Assembly: GCA_977017575.1 (NCBI GenBank)
Contig: CDRNVI010000046.1
Coordinates: 1-64,000, forward strand
Length of the DNA: 64,000 bases
Direction: 5' to 3'
DNA from: Paramoeba atlantica
Taxonomy: Eukaryota; Discosea
Made by a program: the position numbers and the translations under genes. The stretch's first letter is position 1; the number at the start of each line of letters is the position of its first letter. This document shows positions 26,747 to 37,460 of this stretch, piece by piece. The notes below the pieces were generated by a model, which saw only the letters and a program-made list of their open reading frames with translations, made no database searches and was not told where the DNA came from.

Positions 26747-27505
26747 TTACATCATGCGGCCTCCAATACTCTTCCAATCTAATTCGAATGATGTCTTCTT
26801 TCCAAAAATCTTTTTGTACACCTTTCTTTTCGACACCCTCTTTTTTATTACTTTTTCAGTTGCACCTGCTCTTAAATCTGATTTTACCGACCTTAAGTTC
26901 CGACGAAATCTGGTGTTCTTTTTTCTCAGAAGAAACTTTTTTCTTGATTTTGAAACGATGTTAGGTATCTTGGAATTTTGGCATAATCGTATACATTTGG
27001 GCTTTCTCACTATTTTTCTTGGCCTTCCACTCTTTTTTGGTGATGTTGGAACGATGCTAGGTGTCTCGGAATTTCGACTTGGTTGTCCATATTTAAGCTC
27101 TTTAAATATTTTTCTTGGTCTTCCCCTCTTCGCCTTTGGAAGTTCTGTTACGTACTGCTTTTTGAAAGACATCGATTTGTTTTCTGACCCTATTCTTTCG
27201 TGCACTTTCTTTCCTTCCTTTTTTTGGCGATTTTGGCGATCACATTTCACCGTTTTTTTCCCTAGTGGGGGAGCGTTATTTTCAGTACGAGTGGCAGATC
27301 TCTTGATTTTTCTTTGAATTCTAAACCCGTTGAACAGATGCTGGATGGACATGTGAGCACGTAGTGCTAGTGAGGAGTCTGGGCCTTGTTCCGCTAGCTG
27401 TGAAATTTGTTGCAGCATAGATTTTCCATGTTCCTTTTGTTGAAATTCCGGATGGTAGGTACCTTTGGATACCAAGCGTAGTTGCATTACTGCTCGTCGT
27501 AACAT
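26747..27505 (-). CDS. Basic AT-hook protein, possibly mitochondrial
   Basis: 252 residues, extremely rich in Lys and Arg. It has two AT-hook cores, KRGRPRK at about 127 and KSGRPRK at about 158, which bind the minor groove of AT-rich DNA. The N-terminus MLRRAVMQLRLVSKG resembles a mitochondrial presequence. Repeated segments around SRNSETPSIVP and CQNSKIPNIVS suggest internal duplication. Binding to AT-rich mitochondrial (kinetoplast) DNA is an inference; a nuclear chromatin role is the alternative. Confidence 0.65.
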   Translation of the reverse strand: MLRRAVMQLRLVSKGTYHPEFQQKEHGKSMLQQISQLAEQGPDSSLALRAHMSIQHLFNGFRIQRKIKRSATRTENNAPPLGKKTVKCDRQNRQKKEGKKVHERIGSENKSMSFKKQYVTELPKAKRGRPRKIFKELKYGQPSRNSETPSIVPTSPKKSGRPRKIVRKPKCIRLCQNSKIPNIVSKSRKKFLLRKKNTRFRRNLRSVKSDLRAGATEKVIKKRVSKRKVYKKIFGKKTSFELDWKSIGGRMM

Positions 27506-29253
27506 TAGCTTACAAGTACGCGTTCAAAAAAGAATCTTGTCAGCTAAACGTGTAGAACTACTATTTGGAAATATTTTTTGGAACAAGAGGTCACAAGAAG
27601 AACACCTAATTTAGAACAAGAGTCATATTTTGCTGTAAAGCAGTGACAGATAACTAGGGGGCGTGTCATAACCGATATGTAGGGGGTGTAACTACAGTAC
27701 AGGTGCGACATACAGTGGTCGTCACCAATCCGAGAGTCACGAAAATGAGAATGACCCTCAGAAAAATGACAAATTATCGTGTCAACGTTCAACTCAAAAA
27801 ACGCCTTGAAAATGAGAATGGATCAAAGTGATGTTGTGCTAATCCGGGCCTCTAAAAAGAGGCATCTGCACAAAAATTCAGCTACGGCAGTGGTGGGGGT
27901 GATGGCCTTGCCGGAGGGGAGACGTTCTTTTTTTGGGTTCTCTGGATCGAAATCTCAGCGTCTAGGCATTATGGTTTTTAAAAGAATTTGTTTTTAAAAG
28001 AATTTAGCATTTTTTTTGAGGCCATTGTCGACTACGACAGGGCCATAATAGGAAAAAGTAATCAAAAATGAAGAGTTCCTTCACACAAAAGAAAGATAAT
28101 AATGATCTTTCACCACAGTAATTTAATCACTGCAGTGACGTGAGGTTGGCGCAGAGATACATGTACATGATGTATTCTACTTGTACATGATGTATGTCTC
28201 TCGGTGTGACGGCCGATATCATCGGCGCATAACCCGCATATGACGGATATCACACGGAGAGTGGAGTGCGAGGTGAGACGAGTCGCCCATCGGTCATGCT
28301 ACATCACGTATAGCCATGGTTCATGTTGCAACACGGTAAAGCCGTGGATTCATGCCGTCAGATGGTCTATTGTGGGACATGATGCATCATGAGGAGGTCC
28401 GTTACTGCCGCACTCGCCACATCATGTAGGGAGATAGGGGTGCAAGTTCGCATCCCCTATACACGCATACAACGTGTCCTCCCGCTGTAGGGTGCCCAGT
28501 GGTCCTCAAGGGGGGGCACCATGGGGCACCCCATGGAGCTCCCGGGAGAAGAAAGCGCGAGAAGGAGAGAGCCTGGGAGGGGTGAAGAGTCCGAAGTGCG
28601 TTCTCTACTTTCACGACTAAGAGGGACAGAACAAGGATGAGACTGATTCGTTTTCTTGATGGAGATAAACGTTGCCTTCATGTTACATAAATGAAAATGG
28701 AATTCGCGTAAGATAGGGGAAAAAGAAAATTGAAAGTGGAACGCAAGTTTCAGGTAAGGGAAAGCTATCAGTAAAAACGCAAATTATGAAGCCTGTATAT
28801 GAAAATTTAAAGTAGAATTCGTAGCGAAATAGAATTCTTGGTTGCAAAAGATAACGTATTGACGTTGTTGGAGCTTTAAGGGAAGTTATGTCAACCAATA
28901 TACATTGTAATATAAAGGGAATATGTTCTTTAGAGGAATGTTCACAAATAAGTCAAGCAAAGTTTTGGTAGTGCTAGAAATGCATTGTGTAAGATAATTT
29001 TATTTCCATGTGTTGAGACCGTATGTTTTTCGGTATTGAGGATTGCAGCATGATGGTATCTATTGGCGTAGTAAACTTATAACAAATATGCGCGCATGGG
29101 TTAATCGAACTCGACTATGATAATTTTGCAGCGTATTCTTCGAAATTTCGTAATTCACTCATATGTGATAACCAACCCTTTCGGTGACAATCTATTGATT
29201 TGTACGATGTAAAAAAACTATCTGCTTCATTCTATTCCTTGTTTCCTCCTGGA
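27506..29253. other. Intergenic 1.7 kb without a recognised gene
   Basis: From about 28150 to 28600 the sequence is GC-richer and full of short palindromes and repeats: TGTACATGATGTAT twice, then CGGCCGATATCATCGGCG, and CCATGGGGCACCCCATGG near 28530. Frames here have no coding character. A structured RNA is possible but unproven. The rest is AT-rich spacer. Confidence 0.45.
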
Positions 29254-29820
29254 TTAGTAACCACGTCCTCGTCCGCGACCGCCGCGACGCATGCCACGTC
29301 CCCCGCGCCCTCCTCGGCTTCCACGACTTCCGCTGCCCTCATATCCCGTCCACGGACCCTCTCGAGGAGGACCACGGGGTCGCGGGGGGCCAGAGGAACG
29401 GCGGGGGTCCTCCTCGTCCGGGACCACTAGCTCCGCAGGCAGAGGGGACTGATACCCCGGGTGGGTCTTCTTCAGCGGTTTCTTCGAGAGCTTGATGCTG
29501 ATCACGGAGCGCTTACGTTCACGTCCCTGGGTATTCGCCCCTTCCTCGTCCTCACTAGCAGCATCGTAGACGGTCTCGCTGGAGATGTCAGTAACTTGGT
29601 GGAGTCCCGCGACGCGACGCTTTACGATCTCGGAGACGTTGACAGCAATGTAGATGGCACGTCCCATGCCGCGGATGGTGACCTCATCGTAGACCGGGCC
29701 CTCCTCGCCGTCCACACCGGGGCCTCCTTCCAGCAGACGTCGGATGTATGTGATGTACGCCCGCAGGGGTCGGTGCACCGTCACGCGTACTTCATTCGGG
29801 GCAGAGTCGCGCTCAGACAT
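29254..29820 (-). CDS. Alba-domain RNA-binding protein with RGG tail
   Basis: 188 residues. The Alba fold is at about 8-80 (EVRVTVHRPLRAYITYIRRL, then VTIRGMGRAIYIAVNVSEIV, then KRRVAGLHQVTDI). An acidic linker leads to an Arg/Gly-rich tail at about 135-188 with RGG-type repeats. The layout matches trypanosome ALBA3/ALBA4, cytoplasmic proteins that bind mRNA and affect stability and translation. GC-rich codon use suggests high expression. The RGG tail is a likely arginine methylation target. Confidence 0.9.
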   Translation of the reverse strand: MSERDSAPNEVRVTVHRPLRAYITYIRRLLEGGPGVDGEEGPVYDEVTIRGMGRAIYIAVNVSEIVKRRVAGLHQVTDISSETVYDAASEDEEGANTQGRERKRSVISIKLSKKPLKKTHPGYQSPLPAELVVPDEEDPRRSSGPPRPRGPPREGPWTGYEGSGSRGSRGGRGGRGMRRGGRGRGRGY

Positions 29821-30551
29821 AGTGAGATAGGAAGAGAGTAGTAATAGAAGAAGAGTGGAATAGGATGTTAGTTTTAAAATTAGGTGGCGAGCTCGTAGGT
29901 TACAGAAAAAAAGTAGAAAGCAAGAAAAAAGGTAGAAATTTGCAAGTTTTACAAAATCAATATCACATGCGGGAGTAATACTCTCGTTCGTATACTCAGT
30001 ATACGAATTACACGCAAGTGTCTAGTAAGTTAAGTTTCTTTTAGAGGTCAACGTTTAGAAAAAATTGAATACGAAGCAAGAATATAATAATTCTGAAGTA
30101 GCGTAGAATTATATTCTGCGAAAAGATATAAAAATAAAAATGAAAGCGGAGCAAGTCTGGTGGAAAGATAAAAGCGGGTATACATTACATTATTTTTAAA
30201 AATTACTACTACTTGCGTACTTACTGCTTGTATGGTTGTGAAAATTAGTTTCTAATTTTAGCAACAATAAAGGAATTTTAGCATAAATAATAGAACAGCA
30301 ATAAATTATATATATTTATAATTTATATCTAATATAGCTATTTTCATACATACATGTATGACATGCATAACAGCCAGGTTTACTACATTTGTATTTTAGT
30401 TCGGTTATGCAATAAGCCTTGGTTGTATGTGTTACATACAAAGAGTAGCATGTTCTTTAATAATACAACAAGTTGTGTGTACATACAACAAATTGAAGAG
30501 AAAAAAATAATCCAAAAATATCAAAACTTAAGAAGGTTTGTAGCAAGAAAA
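29821..30551. other. AT-rich intergenic spacer
   Basis: Very AT-rich and without a coding frame of quality. The inverted CGTATAC...GTATACG at 29988-30005 and (TATA)-rich runs near 30305 are the only structure seen. Confidence 0.6.
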
Positions 30552-32849
30552 TCAAAAATCCATGAAAAAATCCAAATTTGATCCACTGTCAAGTCGCCGA
30601 GTTGCTTTTTTAAAATCTGGTGACGTTTTCCTCGAAGAGGCTTTAATCCGCCCGGGTGCGGGATGGCTTACTGACGTAGCGGTGATTTTGGAAGTGACTG
30701 ACGTGCTCAAGGGTTTATGGAGAATTTGCTTACTGACGTGATGAGTGGTTGCCGGCGTACGCACGGAAGCAACACGGTCTCTACGGTGTACGATAGGACA
30801 CAAGTTCGACGCTTCTTTCAGACTTTTTCCGGATGCAAAACCGTTGCCTATACTTTCTCGCCGCAAAGAATTAAGTCGCTTTTCTAAGTCGAGCTGCGTA
30901 ACAGGCGTTTCTCGCTTTTCGGGCATAACTTCGGCTTTTGATGGGATTTGAAAAGTGATATTTTTCGATGAGTTAGATGCCATACCGGGCGATGTCGTCT
31001 TTTCTTTACGAATCTCGCTGGGACTGCGGAAAAGAGAACGAGCCGTGCTTATGGCTTGTGCTCGAAATGCAGAAGGAGAAGCTGATGCCTTGTTCTCGCA
31101 AATTGAATTCTTCTCTGGCAAAGCAGATTGTAGCCCAGCACCGGCTTCAGGAGTCCGAGACAGGCTTGCAGCAGGGGGGGTCGGCGGTGGAATAGTAAAG
31201 TTGACTTTAGGGGCATCCTTCTTTAAATTGTACGGTGGAACCACGGGAGCACCTGGGCATTCGATACAATCACTTAAGTTTTGTTGCACGGATTCGAGCG
31301 ATGTAGCACACTTTGACTCTAGAAGTGCTGGGCTTCGGATTCGTTTCTTCGTATAGTCAGAGACTTTGATTGTGGGTACATGTTCTGTGAGTATTGACAT
31401 TGCATTCGACTTCCCCAAACGTTTTTGAAGAATTTCTAGACTTTTCTTAACCTCACAATTTGCTTCCAGTGCGCTACGCTGTATGTTAAAGTTGCCTTTA
31501 TAAAGGATAAGGCTTTCATGCTCCTCGTTTGAAATTTGAACACGTTCCTGAAACTCGCGTGAGAGCGTGAAGCTCACCTGGTTCATGTACTGCAGGGAAG
31601 ACTGTGCTATCCACTCACGACAGTGCTCCTCTTCGCATCTCAGCCCAAAAAGAATTCGCTGCATCTCTTTTTCCCTTCGCACTTCGCGCTTGCGTCTCAG
31701 CGCATCGCAATGTTTCTTGTGACAATTTAATTCAATTTTCTGCTGGGTACTATATTCTTCTTCCAATGACTTCAGTTTCGCACTGCAATTTATAACAGCG
31801 TCTTGTTTATTGAATACATATCGCACGATGTGCAATAACTTTTTAGCGTTTTCGAAAGAAGCCTCCTGAGCTGTGCGAGAACTGTTGCATAGACCTCCAA
31901 TTTGCTTTGACCATTTTTCTAGCACGCCTGACGTTAGCACTTTGTTAATCGTGTTCTCGAGAAAGATCATCTCCTCATGAAAACAGCTTTTCGTCGCCAT
32001 CAAACTTTTGCAATGCTCTTCTTCGTGCGCGAGAGCCGTCTGTAGACAAAGCTGTTCATCCCTTTTCCCTTTAAGAGAAATCTCGAGATCTGCAATGTCC
32101 TCCTTTTTCAAAGCTCGTCTCTCAGGAAAATTTGAAATAAATTTTTGAAGGGGAATAGACTCTCTCTGAATGAGGTTAATTTCAGCGTAAATTACATCAA
32201 ATGAAGAGAACTTATTTTGAGCTTTCACAGAGCCCCTCTCATTACCCTCGCGTAGGACCAATATAACTTTGTCAATTTTCCCCAATTCTTTTTCCAAACC
32301 GTCGTTTCGGACCTTTTGCCTGTGCAGAGCTTCTGTGACACGTTTCACGTCGTACGTAAGAATAAGCTGACTAAATTTCAACACCTGTAAATATTTAACA
32401 GCTTCAATAATACCTCTACGCTTTTCTTCCGCTCGGTGGTACTGCATTTTTTGATTTTGAATTTGAGACTCCAATTCCAAGGCAGAAAAAATCGTCATTA
32501 TGTGCTGTACACGAGCTTCAGCGCTAGCTCGTAAGCTTTCAATGGAAGAACATATATTATGTGCTGCCTCGTCTTGTTCCATATGTAAACTCAACTGCAG
32601 CTCCAACTTTGTAAGATTTTGCTGAGTCCGTTCACTGGAGAGATTATTGTAATATATCCCCTCTTTAAGCTCATTACCTTTGCAGCATAGCTCTTCATGT
32701 AGATCCTGTGCCTTAAACAGAGCCTCACGAAACAGACGGTTGAGGTTTCGAGACTTCAGTTCAATTTCTTCTTGAACCGCAGTTTGAGCAGCGTTTTGTT
32801 GCAGCAGACTGGTAGTACACTGTTCTAAAAACTGGAAACTGTTTAACAT
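30552..32849 (-). CDS. Long coiled-coil protein
   Basis: 765 residues. Residues about 1-470 are Glu/Lys/Gln/Leu-rich heptads (for example ELKSRNLNRLFREALFKAQD), a near-continuous coiled coil. Residues 500-765 are Ser/Pro/basic and disordered, ending in LDSGSNLDFFMDF. There are no motor or enzymatic motifs. This layout is common in kinetoplastid cytoskeletal and basal-body proteins, but the specific role is unknown. Confidence 0.8.
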   Translation of the reverse strand: MLNSFQFLEQCTTSLLQQNAAQTAVQEEIELKSRNLNRLFREALFKAQDLHEELCCKGNELKEGIYYNNLSSERTQQNLTKLELQLSLHMEQDEAAHNICSSIESLRASAEARVQHIMTIFSALELESQIQNQKMQYHRAEEKRRGIIEAVKYLQVLKFSQLILTYDVKRVTEALHRQKVRNDGLEKELGKIDKVILVLREGNERGSVKAQNKFSSFDVIYAEINLIQRESIPLQKFISNFPERRALKKEDIADLEISLKGKRDEQLCLQTALAHEEEHCKSLMATKSCFHEEMIFLENTINKVLTSGVLEKWSKQIGGLCNSSRTAQEASFENAKKLLHIVRYVFNKQDAVINCSAKLKSLEEEYSTQQKIELNCHKKHCDALRRKREVRREKEMQRILFGLRCEEEHCREWIAQSSLQYMNQVSFTLSREFQERVQISNEEHESLILYKGNFNIQRSALEANCEVKKSLEILQKRLGKSNAMSILTEHVPTIKVSDYTKKRIRSPALLESKCATSLESVQQNLSDCIECPGAPVVPPYNLKKDAPKVNFTIPPPTPPAASLSRTPEAGAGLQSALPEKNSICENKASASPSAFRAQAISTARSLFRSPSEIRKEKTTSPGMASNSSKNITFQIPSKAEVMPEKRETPVTQLDLEKRLNSLRRESIGNGFASGKSLKEASNLCPIVHRRDRVASVRTPATTHHVSKQILHKPLSTSVTSKITATSVSHPAPGRIKASSRKTSPDFKKATRRLDSGSNLDFFMDF

Positions 32850-32971
32850 AATACGGTGTATGTAATAAAAAAGAAAGTCAAGATACGATGAAATTCATTG
32901 AACCAATTATATCCATGATTCATTTAATTCACAATGATATTACACGTGAATAGCCAAAGTGCAACATTGTG

Positions 32972-33727
32972 CTACGTGCATGCGCGCATGTTTTCGACAT
33001 ACTCTTCGTATAGCTCTGAAAGAATTTTTCGTAGCAGGAAAGGGTTTAAACCCATGACCCCTTCTCTAGAGCCCTCAAGACGAACTACACACTTTTCCAA
33101 ATCTGCATCCTCAATTACAAACCCACCACTACATTGCATGGATACCCCTCTTGCCAATAGAGTTTGAATAGTAGCATTGGGAATATCTCCGAAATGAACG
33201 CGATTTATGTCTTGAATGTATCTTGCACTACGCTGTTCATCAGAAGACTTAAAATTGTGCATACCATTGAGATCAACTCTTTCGACACACATCCCACCAA
33301 TTGTTTCTAGAAAGCTATTTCGATAATCACTAAGAAATTCTTCGTTTTGATTGCGGTCCAAAGGTTTTTCACGAATCACGCCTTCAAAAACAGTAACTTG
33401 ATCCCCGGTTACAAGGAAAACGATGTTATCACCATGTAACTTTCTTTGACCACTTGACAATTCATTTCGCAATATCTCCTTTACGGCGCTCAATTTTGCA
33501 TAGCTAATCATTTTTACCAATTCCTCAGCACTATCACTACGAATAAGTTTCTCGTTTATATTGGGAGAAATGCATTCTATAGCGGGAATCTCTTCCAATG
33601 TAAAATGCTGACGAATAATTCCAAGACGAAAAGGTGAGCTAGACCCTAGAATTAGTTTTAACTTGTCGGGGACGTTTACTCCATGTGAAGATTCCGCCAT
33701 GACACAATAAATTAATATCTGCTTCAA
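32972..33727 (-). CDS. Maf-family nucleotide pyrophosphatase
   Basis: 251 residues. Maf signatures are present in order: LILGSSSPFRLGII (substrate loop), ISPNINEK, FLVTGDQVTVFEGVIREKP (the usual TxDTVV...KP site, here with GDQV), and GGFVIEDADLEKCVVRLEGS with VMGLNP near the end. Maf proteins hydrolyse modified or non-canonical NTPs. The likely start is M10 (MAESSHGVNVPD), since residues 1-9 match nothing. Asp to Gln within TGDQV follows a known eukaryotic variant, so activity is plausible but unproven. Confidence 0.88.
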   Translation of the reverse strand: MKQILIYCVMAESSHGVNVPDKLKLILGSSSPFRLGIIRQHFTLEEIPAIECISPNINEKLIRSDSAEELVKMISYAKLSAVKEILRNELSSGQRKLHGDNIVFLVTGDQVTVFEGVIREKPLDRNQNEEFLSDYRNSFLETIGGMCVERVDLNGMHNFKSSDEQRSARYIQDINRVHFGDIPNATIQTLLARGVSMQCSGGFVIEDADLEKCVVRLEGSREGVMGLNPFLLRKILSELYEEYVENMRACT

Positions 33728-33789
33728 AAAATTATTTTAAGATTATTTTTTTGTACTACTCCCTAAACCCCCGCCCATATTTTAAGAAT

Positions 33790-33945
33790 TTTTAGGTTCT
33801 TCGTTAAGCGCGGCGACGTAATGGGTAGAGAATACGTCTCCGACCACACCATTTATCCGACACAAAAAGACTCCTTTGGGTCCCAAAATTACTTTTTCAC
33901 CTTTTTCGGTCAAAAATGGGTCATTTTGGGAGGCGCCCCCGTAGC
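33790..33945 (+). mobile_element. H-family fragment, forward, degraded
   Basis: It begins with half of the hairpin arm (TTTTTAGGTTCTTCGTTAAG) and jumps directly to the ACCACACCATT...GACACAAAAAGA block, so about 200 bp of the H body is missing. It abuts the reverse copy at 33955. Confidence 0.75.
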
Positions 33946-33954
33946 AGAAGTTAA

Positions 33955-34815
33955 TTGCGGTGGTTGTAAAACTACCGCTCTACCCTCGATTATTGAAAAA
34001 AAAGTGAACAAAAACAGTGAAAATATAAAGAGGAACACAGTAATATAATAGAAGAAAAAAATATAAAAGGGGGCTCCGGTGGTCCAAAACTGAAAAAAAA
34101 ATTGAAAAAAATGTGGGGTCTAGGGGGGGGTCCAGGGGGGGGTCATGGTCGAGCAAATTTTTTCGAAAACCGCAGAAAGGGTAGCCGGGGTCTTGACGCG
34201 CATTTTCCACCCCCCTACCCGGGGGTGACCCCCCCGCGTATCCGCAGGACGGGTCCGCCAAGTTCGGATTTTTTCGGAAAAAAAAATTGAAAAAAAGTTC
34301 AACTTGGAGAAAAAAATGGCAAAAAAAATATTTTTCCAAAATCATTTCCCCTATTGTATTTTGATAGTTTGGGACCTACACTAGCTTTCTCCGCAGCTGT
34401 TTTCGCAAGCTTCTTCGAACCGTGGTGGGCCCCTCAAAATGACCCATTTTTGACTAAAAAAGGTGAAAAAGTATTTTTCAGACCCAAAGGGGCATTTTTG
34501 TGTCGAAAGAATGGTATGGTTGGAGTCGCATTCTCTACGCAATACGTTCGGTAGGCTTCCATTCATGCCTACGAGTGATTTCCCACGCGCAAAGGTCGGA
34601 TTTAGTGCTCTGAGAGCAAAAATATGCGAAAATCACCCCATTTTTATCCGAAAATCGGCTATTTTCGGCTATAATCTTTCCGTTTTCCAGGCCAAATTTT
34701 CTTTTGTGGGCTCTTCGTTAAACGCGGTGGTTGTTTTCAACGCGAAGCGCGCAGCATGAGTGACTTCTAAGTTGAAAACAACCACCACGTTTAACGAAGA
34801 GCCCAAAAAAGAAAA
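33955..34815 (-). mobile_element. H-family element, reverse, near complete, with hairpin (34697-34815)
   Basis: The reverse complement of 1065-2158 without the MITE: the small end hairpin (TTGCGGTGGTTGTAAAACTA), then G-runs, then the GGGGTGACCCC block, then the body, then the large hairpin. It gives the best view of the undisturbed element at about 860 bp. Confidence 0.85.
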
Positions 34816-35112
34816 TTTGTCTTGGAAAGCTGAAGAAAACGGAAAGAATATAGCCAAAAACAGCCGAATTTCGTGTAAAAATGGGATCATTTTTGCGTAT
34901 TTTTGCTCTCAGAGCACTAAATCTGATATTTGCGCGTGGGAAATCACTAGTACGCGTGAAGTAAAGCCTACTGAACGTAATGGGTATAGAATGCGACTCC
35001 AACCACACCATTCTTTCGACACAGAAAGGCCTCTTGGGGTCCAAAAAATACTTTTTCGCATTTTTTAGTCAAATATGTGACGTTTTGGGAGGCCTACCAC
35101 GGCTCGAAGAAG
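34816..35112 (+). mobile_element. H-family element, forward, sharing the hairpin with the reverse copy
   Basis: The body runs outward from the hairpin as on the left, so 34100-35112 is one large imperfect palindrome centred on the 34697-34815 hairpin. It runs into the palindrome at 35048-35420. Confidence 0.85.
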
Positions 35113-35420
35113 GGATACATTGCGAAAACAACGGCGTAGAAAGCTAATACCCAGAGTAAAGTGGACGAGGGAGATACCAAGTGTAGGTGCGGAGGTTTCC
35201 ATAGGACAAATGGCATCTCTACCTTTATAGGCGCTTGCCTTCATGCCATAAGGGAGATACCGTTTTTCCTGTGGAAAACTCCGCACCTACACTTGGTATC
35301 TCCCTCGTCCACTTTACCCTGGGTATTAGCTTTCTACGCCGTTGTTTTCGCAAGGTATGCCTTCTTCGAGCCGTGGTAGGCCTCCCAAAATGTCACATAT
35401 TTGACTAAAAAATGCCAAAA
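35048..35420. repeat. Large palindrome, arms of about 170 bp, with GGAGATAC-family core (copy 2)
   Basis: TTTTTTAGTCAAATATGTGA at about 35062 is repeated inverted near 35385-35410. The arms continue through the H block (CCACGGCTCGAAGAAGG) and the MITE ends (TACCCAG...CTGGGTA at about 35148 and 35325), then GGAGATACCAAGTGTAGGTG. Only about 40 bases at the centre are unpaired. Confidence 0.85.
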
Positions 35421-35424
35421 AGCC

Positions 35425-35480
35425 GACTTTTCGTTGAGTCCTCAACGAACTTCCGGATTTTCGTTGAGATCTCAACGAAC
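35425..35480 (+). repeat. Short tandem palindromes
   Basis: Two copies of CTTTTCGTTGAG or ATTTTCGTTGAG followed by two bases and CTCAACGAAC, each a small hairpin. Confidence 0.75.
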
Positions 35481-35885
35481 GTACCCCCAACGCAATATTT
35501 TTTTTACCATTTTTTTCGCCAAGTTGAATTTTTGTTTTAAACATTTTTCCGAAAAAACCCGAACTTGGCGGACCCGTCCTGTGGATACGAGGGGGGGGTC
35601 ACCCCCGAGTAGGGGGGTGAAAAATGCGCGTCAAGACCCCGGCTACCCCTTCTGAGGTTTTTTTTCGAAATATATTTTTTTCAAGAAAATTTGCTCGACC
35701 ATGACCCGCCCCTAGATCCCCCATTTTTTTCAAATTTTTTTCCCCGTTTTTTTTGAATTTTTCAGTTTTGGACCACCGGAGCCCCGTTTTATATTTTTTT
35801 CTTCTATTACTGTGCCCCCCACCCCCACTTATAATGCCGCGGTTTTCGACCAAACGGCACTATAAGTGGGGGGGGGCAGTATATT
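35481..35885 (+). mobile_element. H-family 3' part and C/G-run hairpin
   Basis: Bases 35490-35806 match the second half of the H element (TTCGCCAAGTTGAA, then GGCGGACCCGTCCTG, then the GGGGTCACCCCC core). At 35808-35885 a separate palindrome TACTGTGCCCCCC...CACTTATA pairs with TATAAGTGGGGGGGGGCAGTA. Its right half recurs at 36684-36713. Confidence 0.75.
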
Positions 35886-36459
35886 TCAGGTCGATTCTAT
35901 TAAATTCGATTTATTTTTCACAGAGTGCATTTTTTTCAAAATTGGTACATTTGTTGGTGATTCGTGACGAAGAAGCACTGCCCCCTGTGCTTACCTTCCT
36001 CCCGCGCATGCCCCGAGACGCGCACGGCACTCGTGATCGATTAAGAGCGACTTAACTCCTATAAGACACTCGCAAAACTTCATAAACTTAACCCCAGGTC
36101 CATCATTGAAATTTTTCGCTTTTTTCCTGAAGATTAACCTTACCTTCCGGGACTATAGTAAGCGTTTACTTTTGGTCAAGGAGGCTAAAGGGCATATGAC
36201 TGAATACTACAGATTACTTTGCACTCCTTTTCCACGTTTTCTGATCTACTTTACTACTGTTCTTCATCCGAAACATTCGAAAAAATACACCCAAAAAAGT
36301 TGTAATTAGCTTTTTTGACCCCTACCTGGCTAGGGGGGGGTAGAGAGTCGCTCGAGTGAAAAGGACCTCGGATTCGGAACGATTGGGTCGAAAAACGGTG
36401 GTATACCAAATATTTCCAAAATCGGACAAAATACAAGACCTGTAGGGGGGGGGGTAAAA
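35886..36459. other. Interval without recognised gene
   Basis: No coding frame of quality and no repeat matching the rest of the window, apart from a C/G-rich CTAGGGGGGGG near 36330. Confidence 0.4.
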
Positions 36460-36822
36460 GCTTTCTACGCCGTTGTTTCCACAAGATACCCCTTCTTGAA
36501 GCCGTGACACGTCTCCCAAAATGACGCCCCCCAAAATAGGTGTCCTGGCAAAACCAGGCAAAACTTGGCAAAACCCGGCAAAACTTGGCAAAACCCGGCA
36601 AAACTTAACAAGTTTCAACCCTCTTACTCTACCTTTTTGGTCAAAAAAAATAGGTCAATTTTTCGGACATTTTTTTTTCCAAAACGGCACTATAAGTGGG
36701 GGGGCACAGTATGTTACTGTGTTCCTCCTTATATTTTCACCGTTTTTGTTCACTTTTTCAATATTCGAGGGTAGAGTGGTAGTTATACAACCACCGCAAT
36801 AAGGGATACTAATTAAGGAAAG
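36460..36822. repeat. Mosaic of repeat pieces
   Basis: 36460-36530 is a reverse H piece (CTTTCTACGCCGTTGTTTCC). 36547-36607 is an 11-bp tandem array (GGCAAAACCCGGCAAAACTT). 36684-36713 is half of the C/G-run hairpin. 36715-36808 is the H end with TCGAGGGTAGAGTGG and its small hairpin. Confidence 0.75.
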
Positions 36823-36823
36823 T

Positions 36824-37240
36824 GTAGTTGGCAGACGGTGGGCCTTATAACCTGCAGGATGGGGGTTCGATTCCCGCTATCGACAAAACTCGCAACCTGG
36901 CGGCCTCACTACAAAGGGAAAGCGACCAGGAGTGCCTTCAAGGCCCACACCCAACCCCGCTCCCCTGGAGTAACGACCCGGAACCGCAGAGCTGAACCAG
37001 GCTCCAGCGCAGCCGCTAAATTGCGAGCTGCTTACGCAAAGGAGGCTTGAGACACAGCCTACACGATGCAACGGGGTTAGAAGCCCGTCCTGGTAGCTAC
37101 GGTTGGGTAGCCGTTCTCGGGCCGCAAGGCGTCGAGTGCGTCTGGGAAGGGGGTAGCAAGACGAGGAAGGTCGGTGACCTGAGACTCTACCCTAACGGTT
37201 GGCGCTGCATAGCCCTCCGTGTCTTTTTTTTTTTGAAAAT
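36824..37240 (+). mobile_element. tRNA-derived SINE, copy B
   Basis: A-box TAGTTGGCAGACGG and B-box GGTTCGATTCC, then a body nearly identical to copy A. It extends beyond copy A, which is cut by a hairpin at 1065, through GGGCCGCAAGGCGTCGAGTG to a T-run near 37223. This gives a SINE of about 400 bp. Confidence 0.8.
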
Positions 37241-37268
37241 CATTTTCCCTTAATCAGTGTAATTCTTA

Positions 37269-37460
37269 ACCCAGGCTAAAATGGAACGGGGAGATACTAA
37301 AGGCAGCTTTGGAAAACCACCACAAAACTGGAACGGTATCTCCCGTTAAATATTCTTTTGTTACATCAGAATGCTCTACAAACCGGGAGATACCGTTCCA
37401 GTTTTGTGGTGGTTTTCCAAAGGTGCCTTTAGTATCTCGCTCGTCCACTTTAGCCTGGGT
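37269..37460. mobile_element. GGAGATAC-family MITE, copy 3
   Basis: ACCCAGGCTAAAATGGAACG at the left returns inverted at the right (GTCCACTTTAGCCTGGGT). The arms are about 80 bp with two GGAGATAC boxes per arm. Layout is the same as at 16398-16601 and 35148-35330. Confidence 0.85.

Noticed and set aside
28400-28500. tRNA-like arm GGGGTGCAAGTTCGCATCCC
   Set aside because: The T-loop lacks the conserved A58 and no cloverleaf can be built around it.
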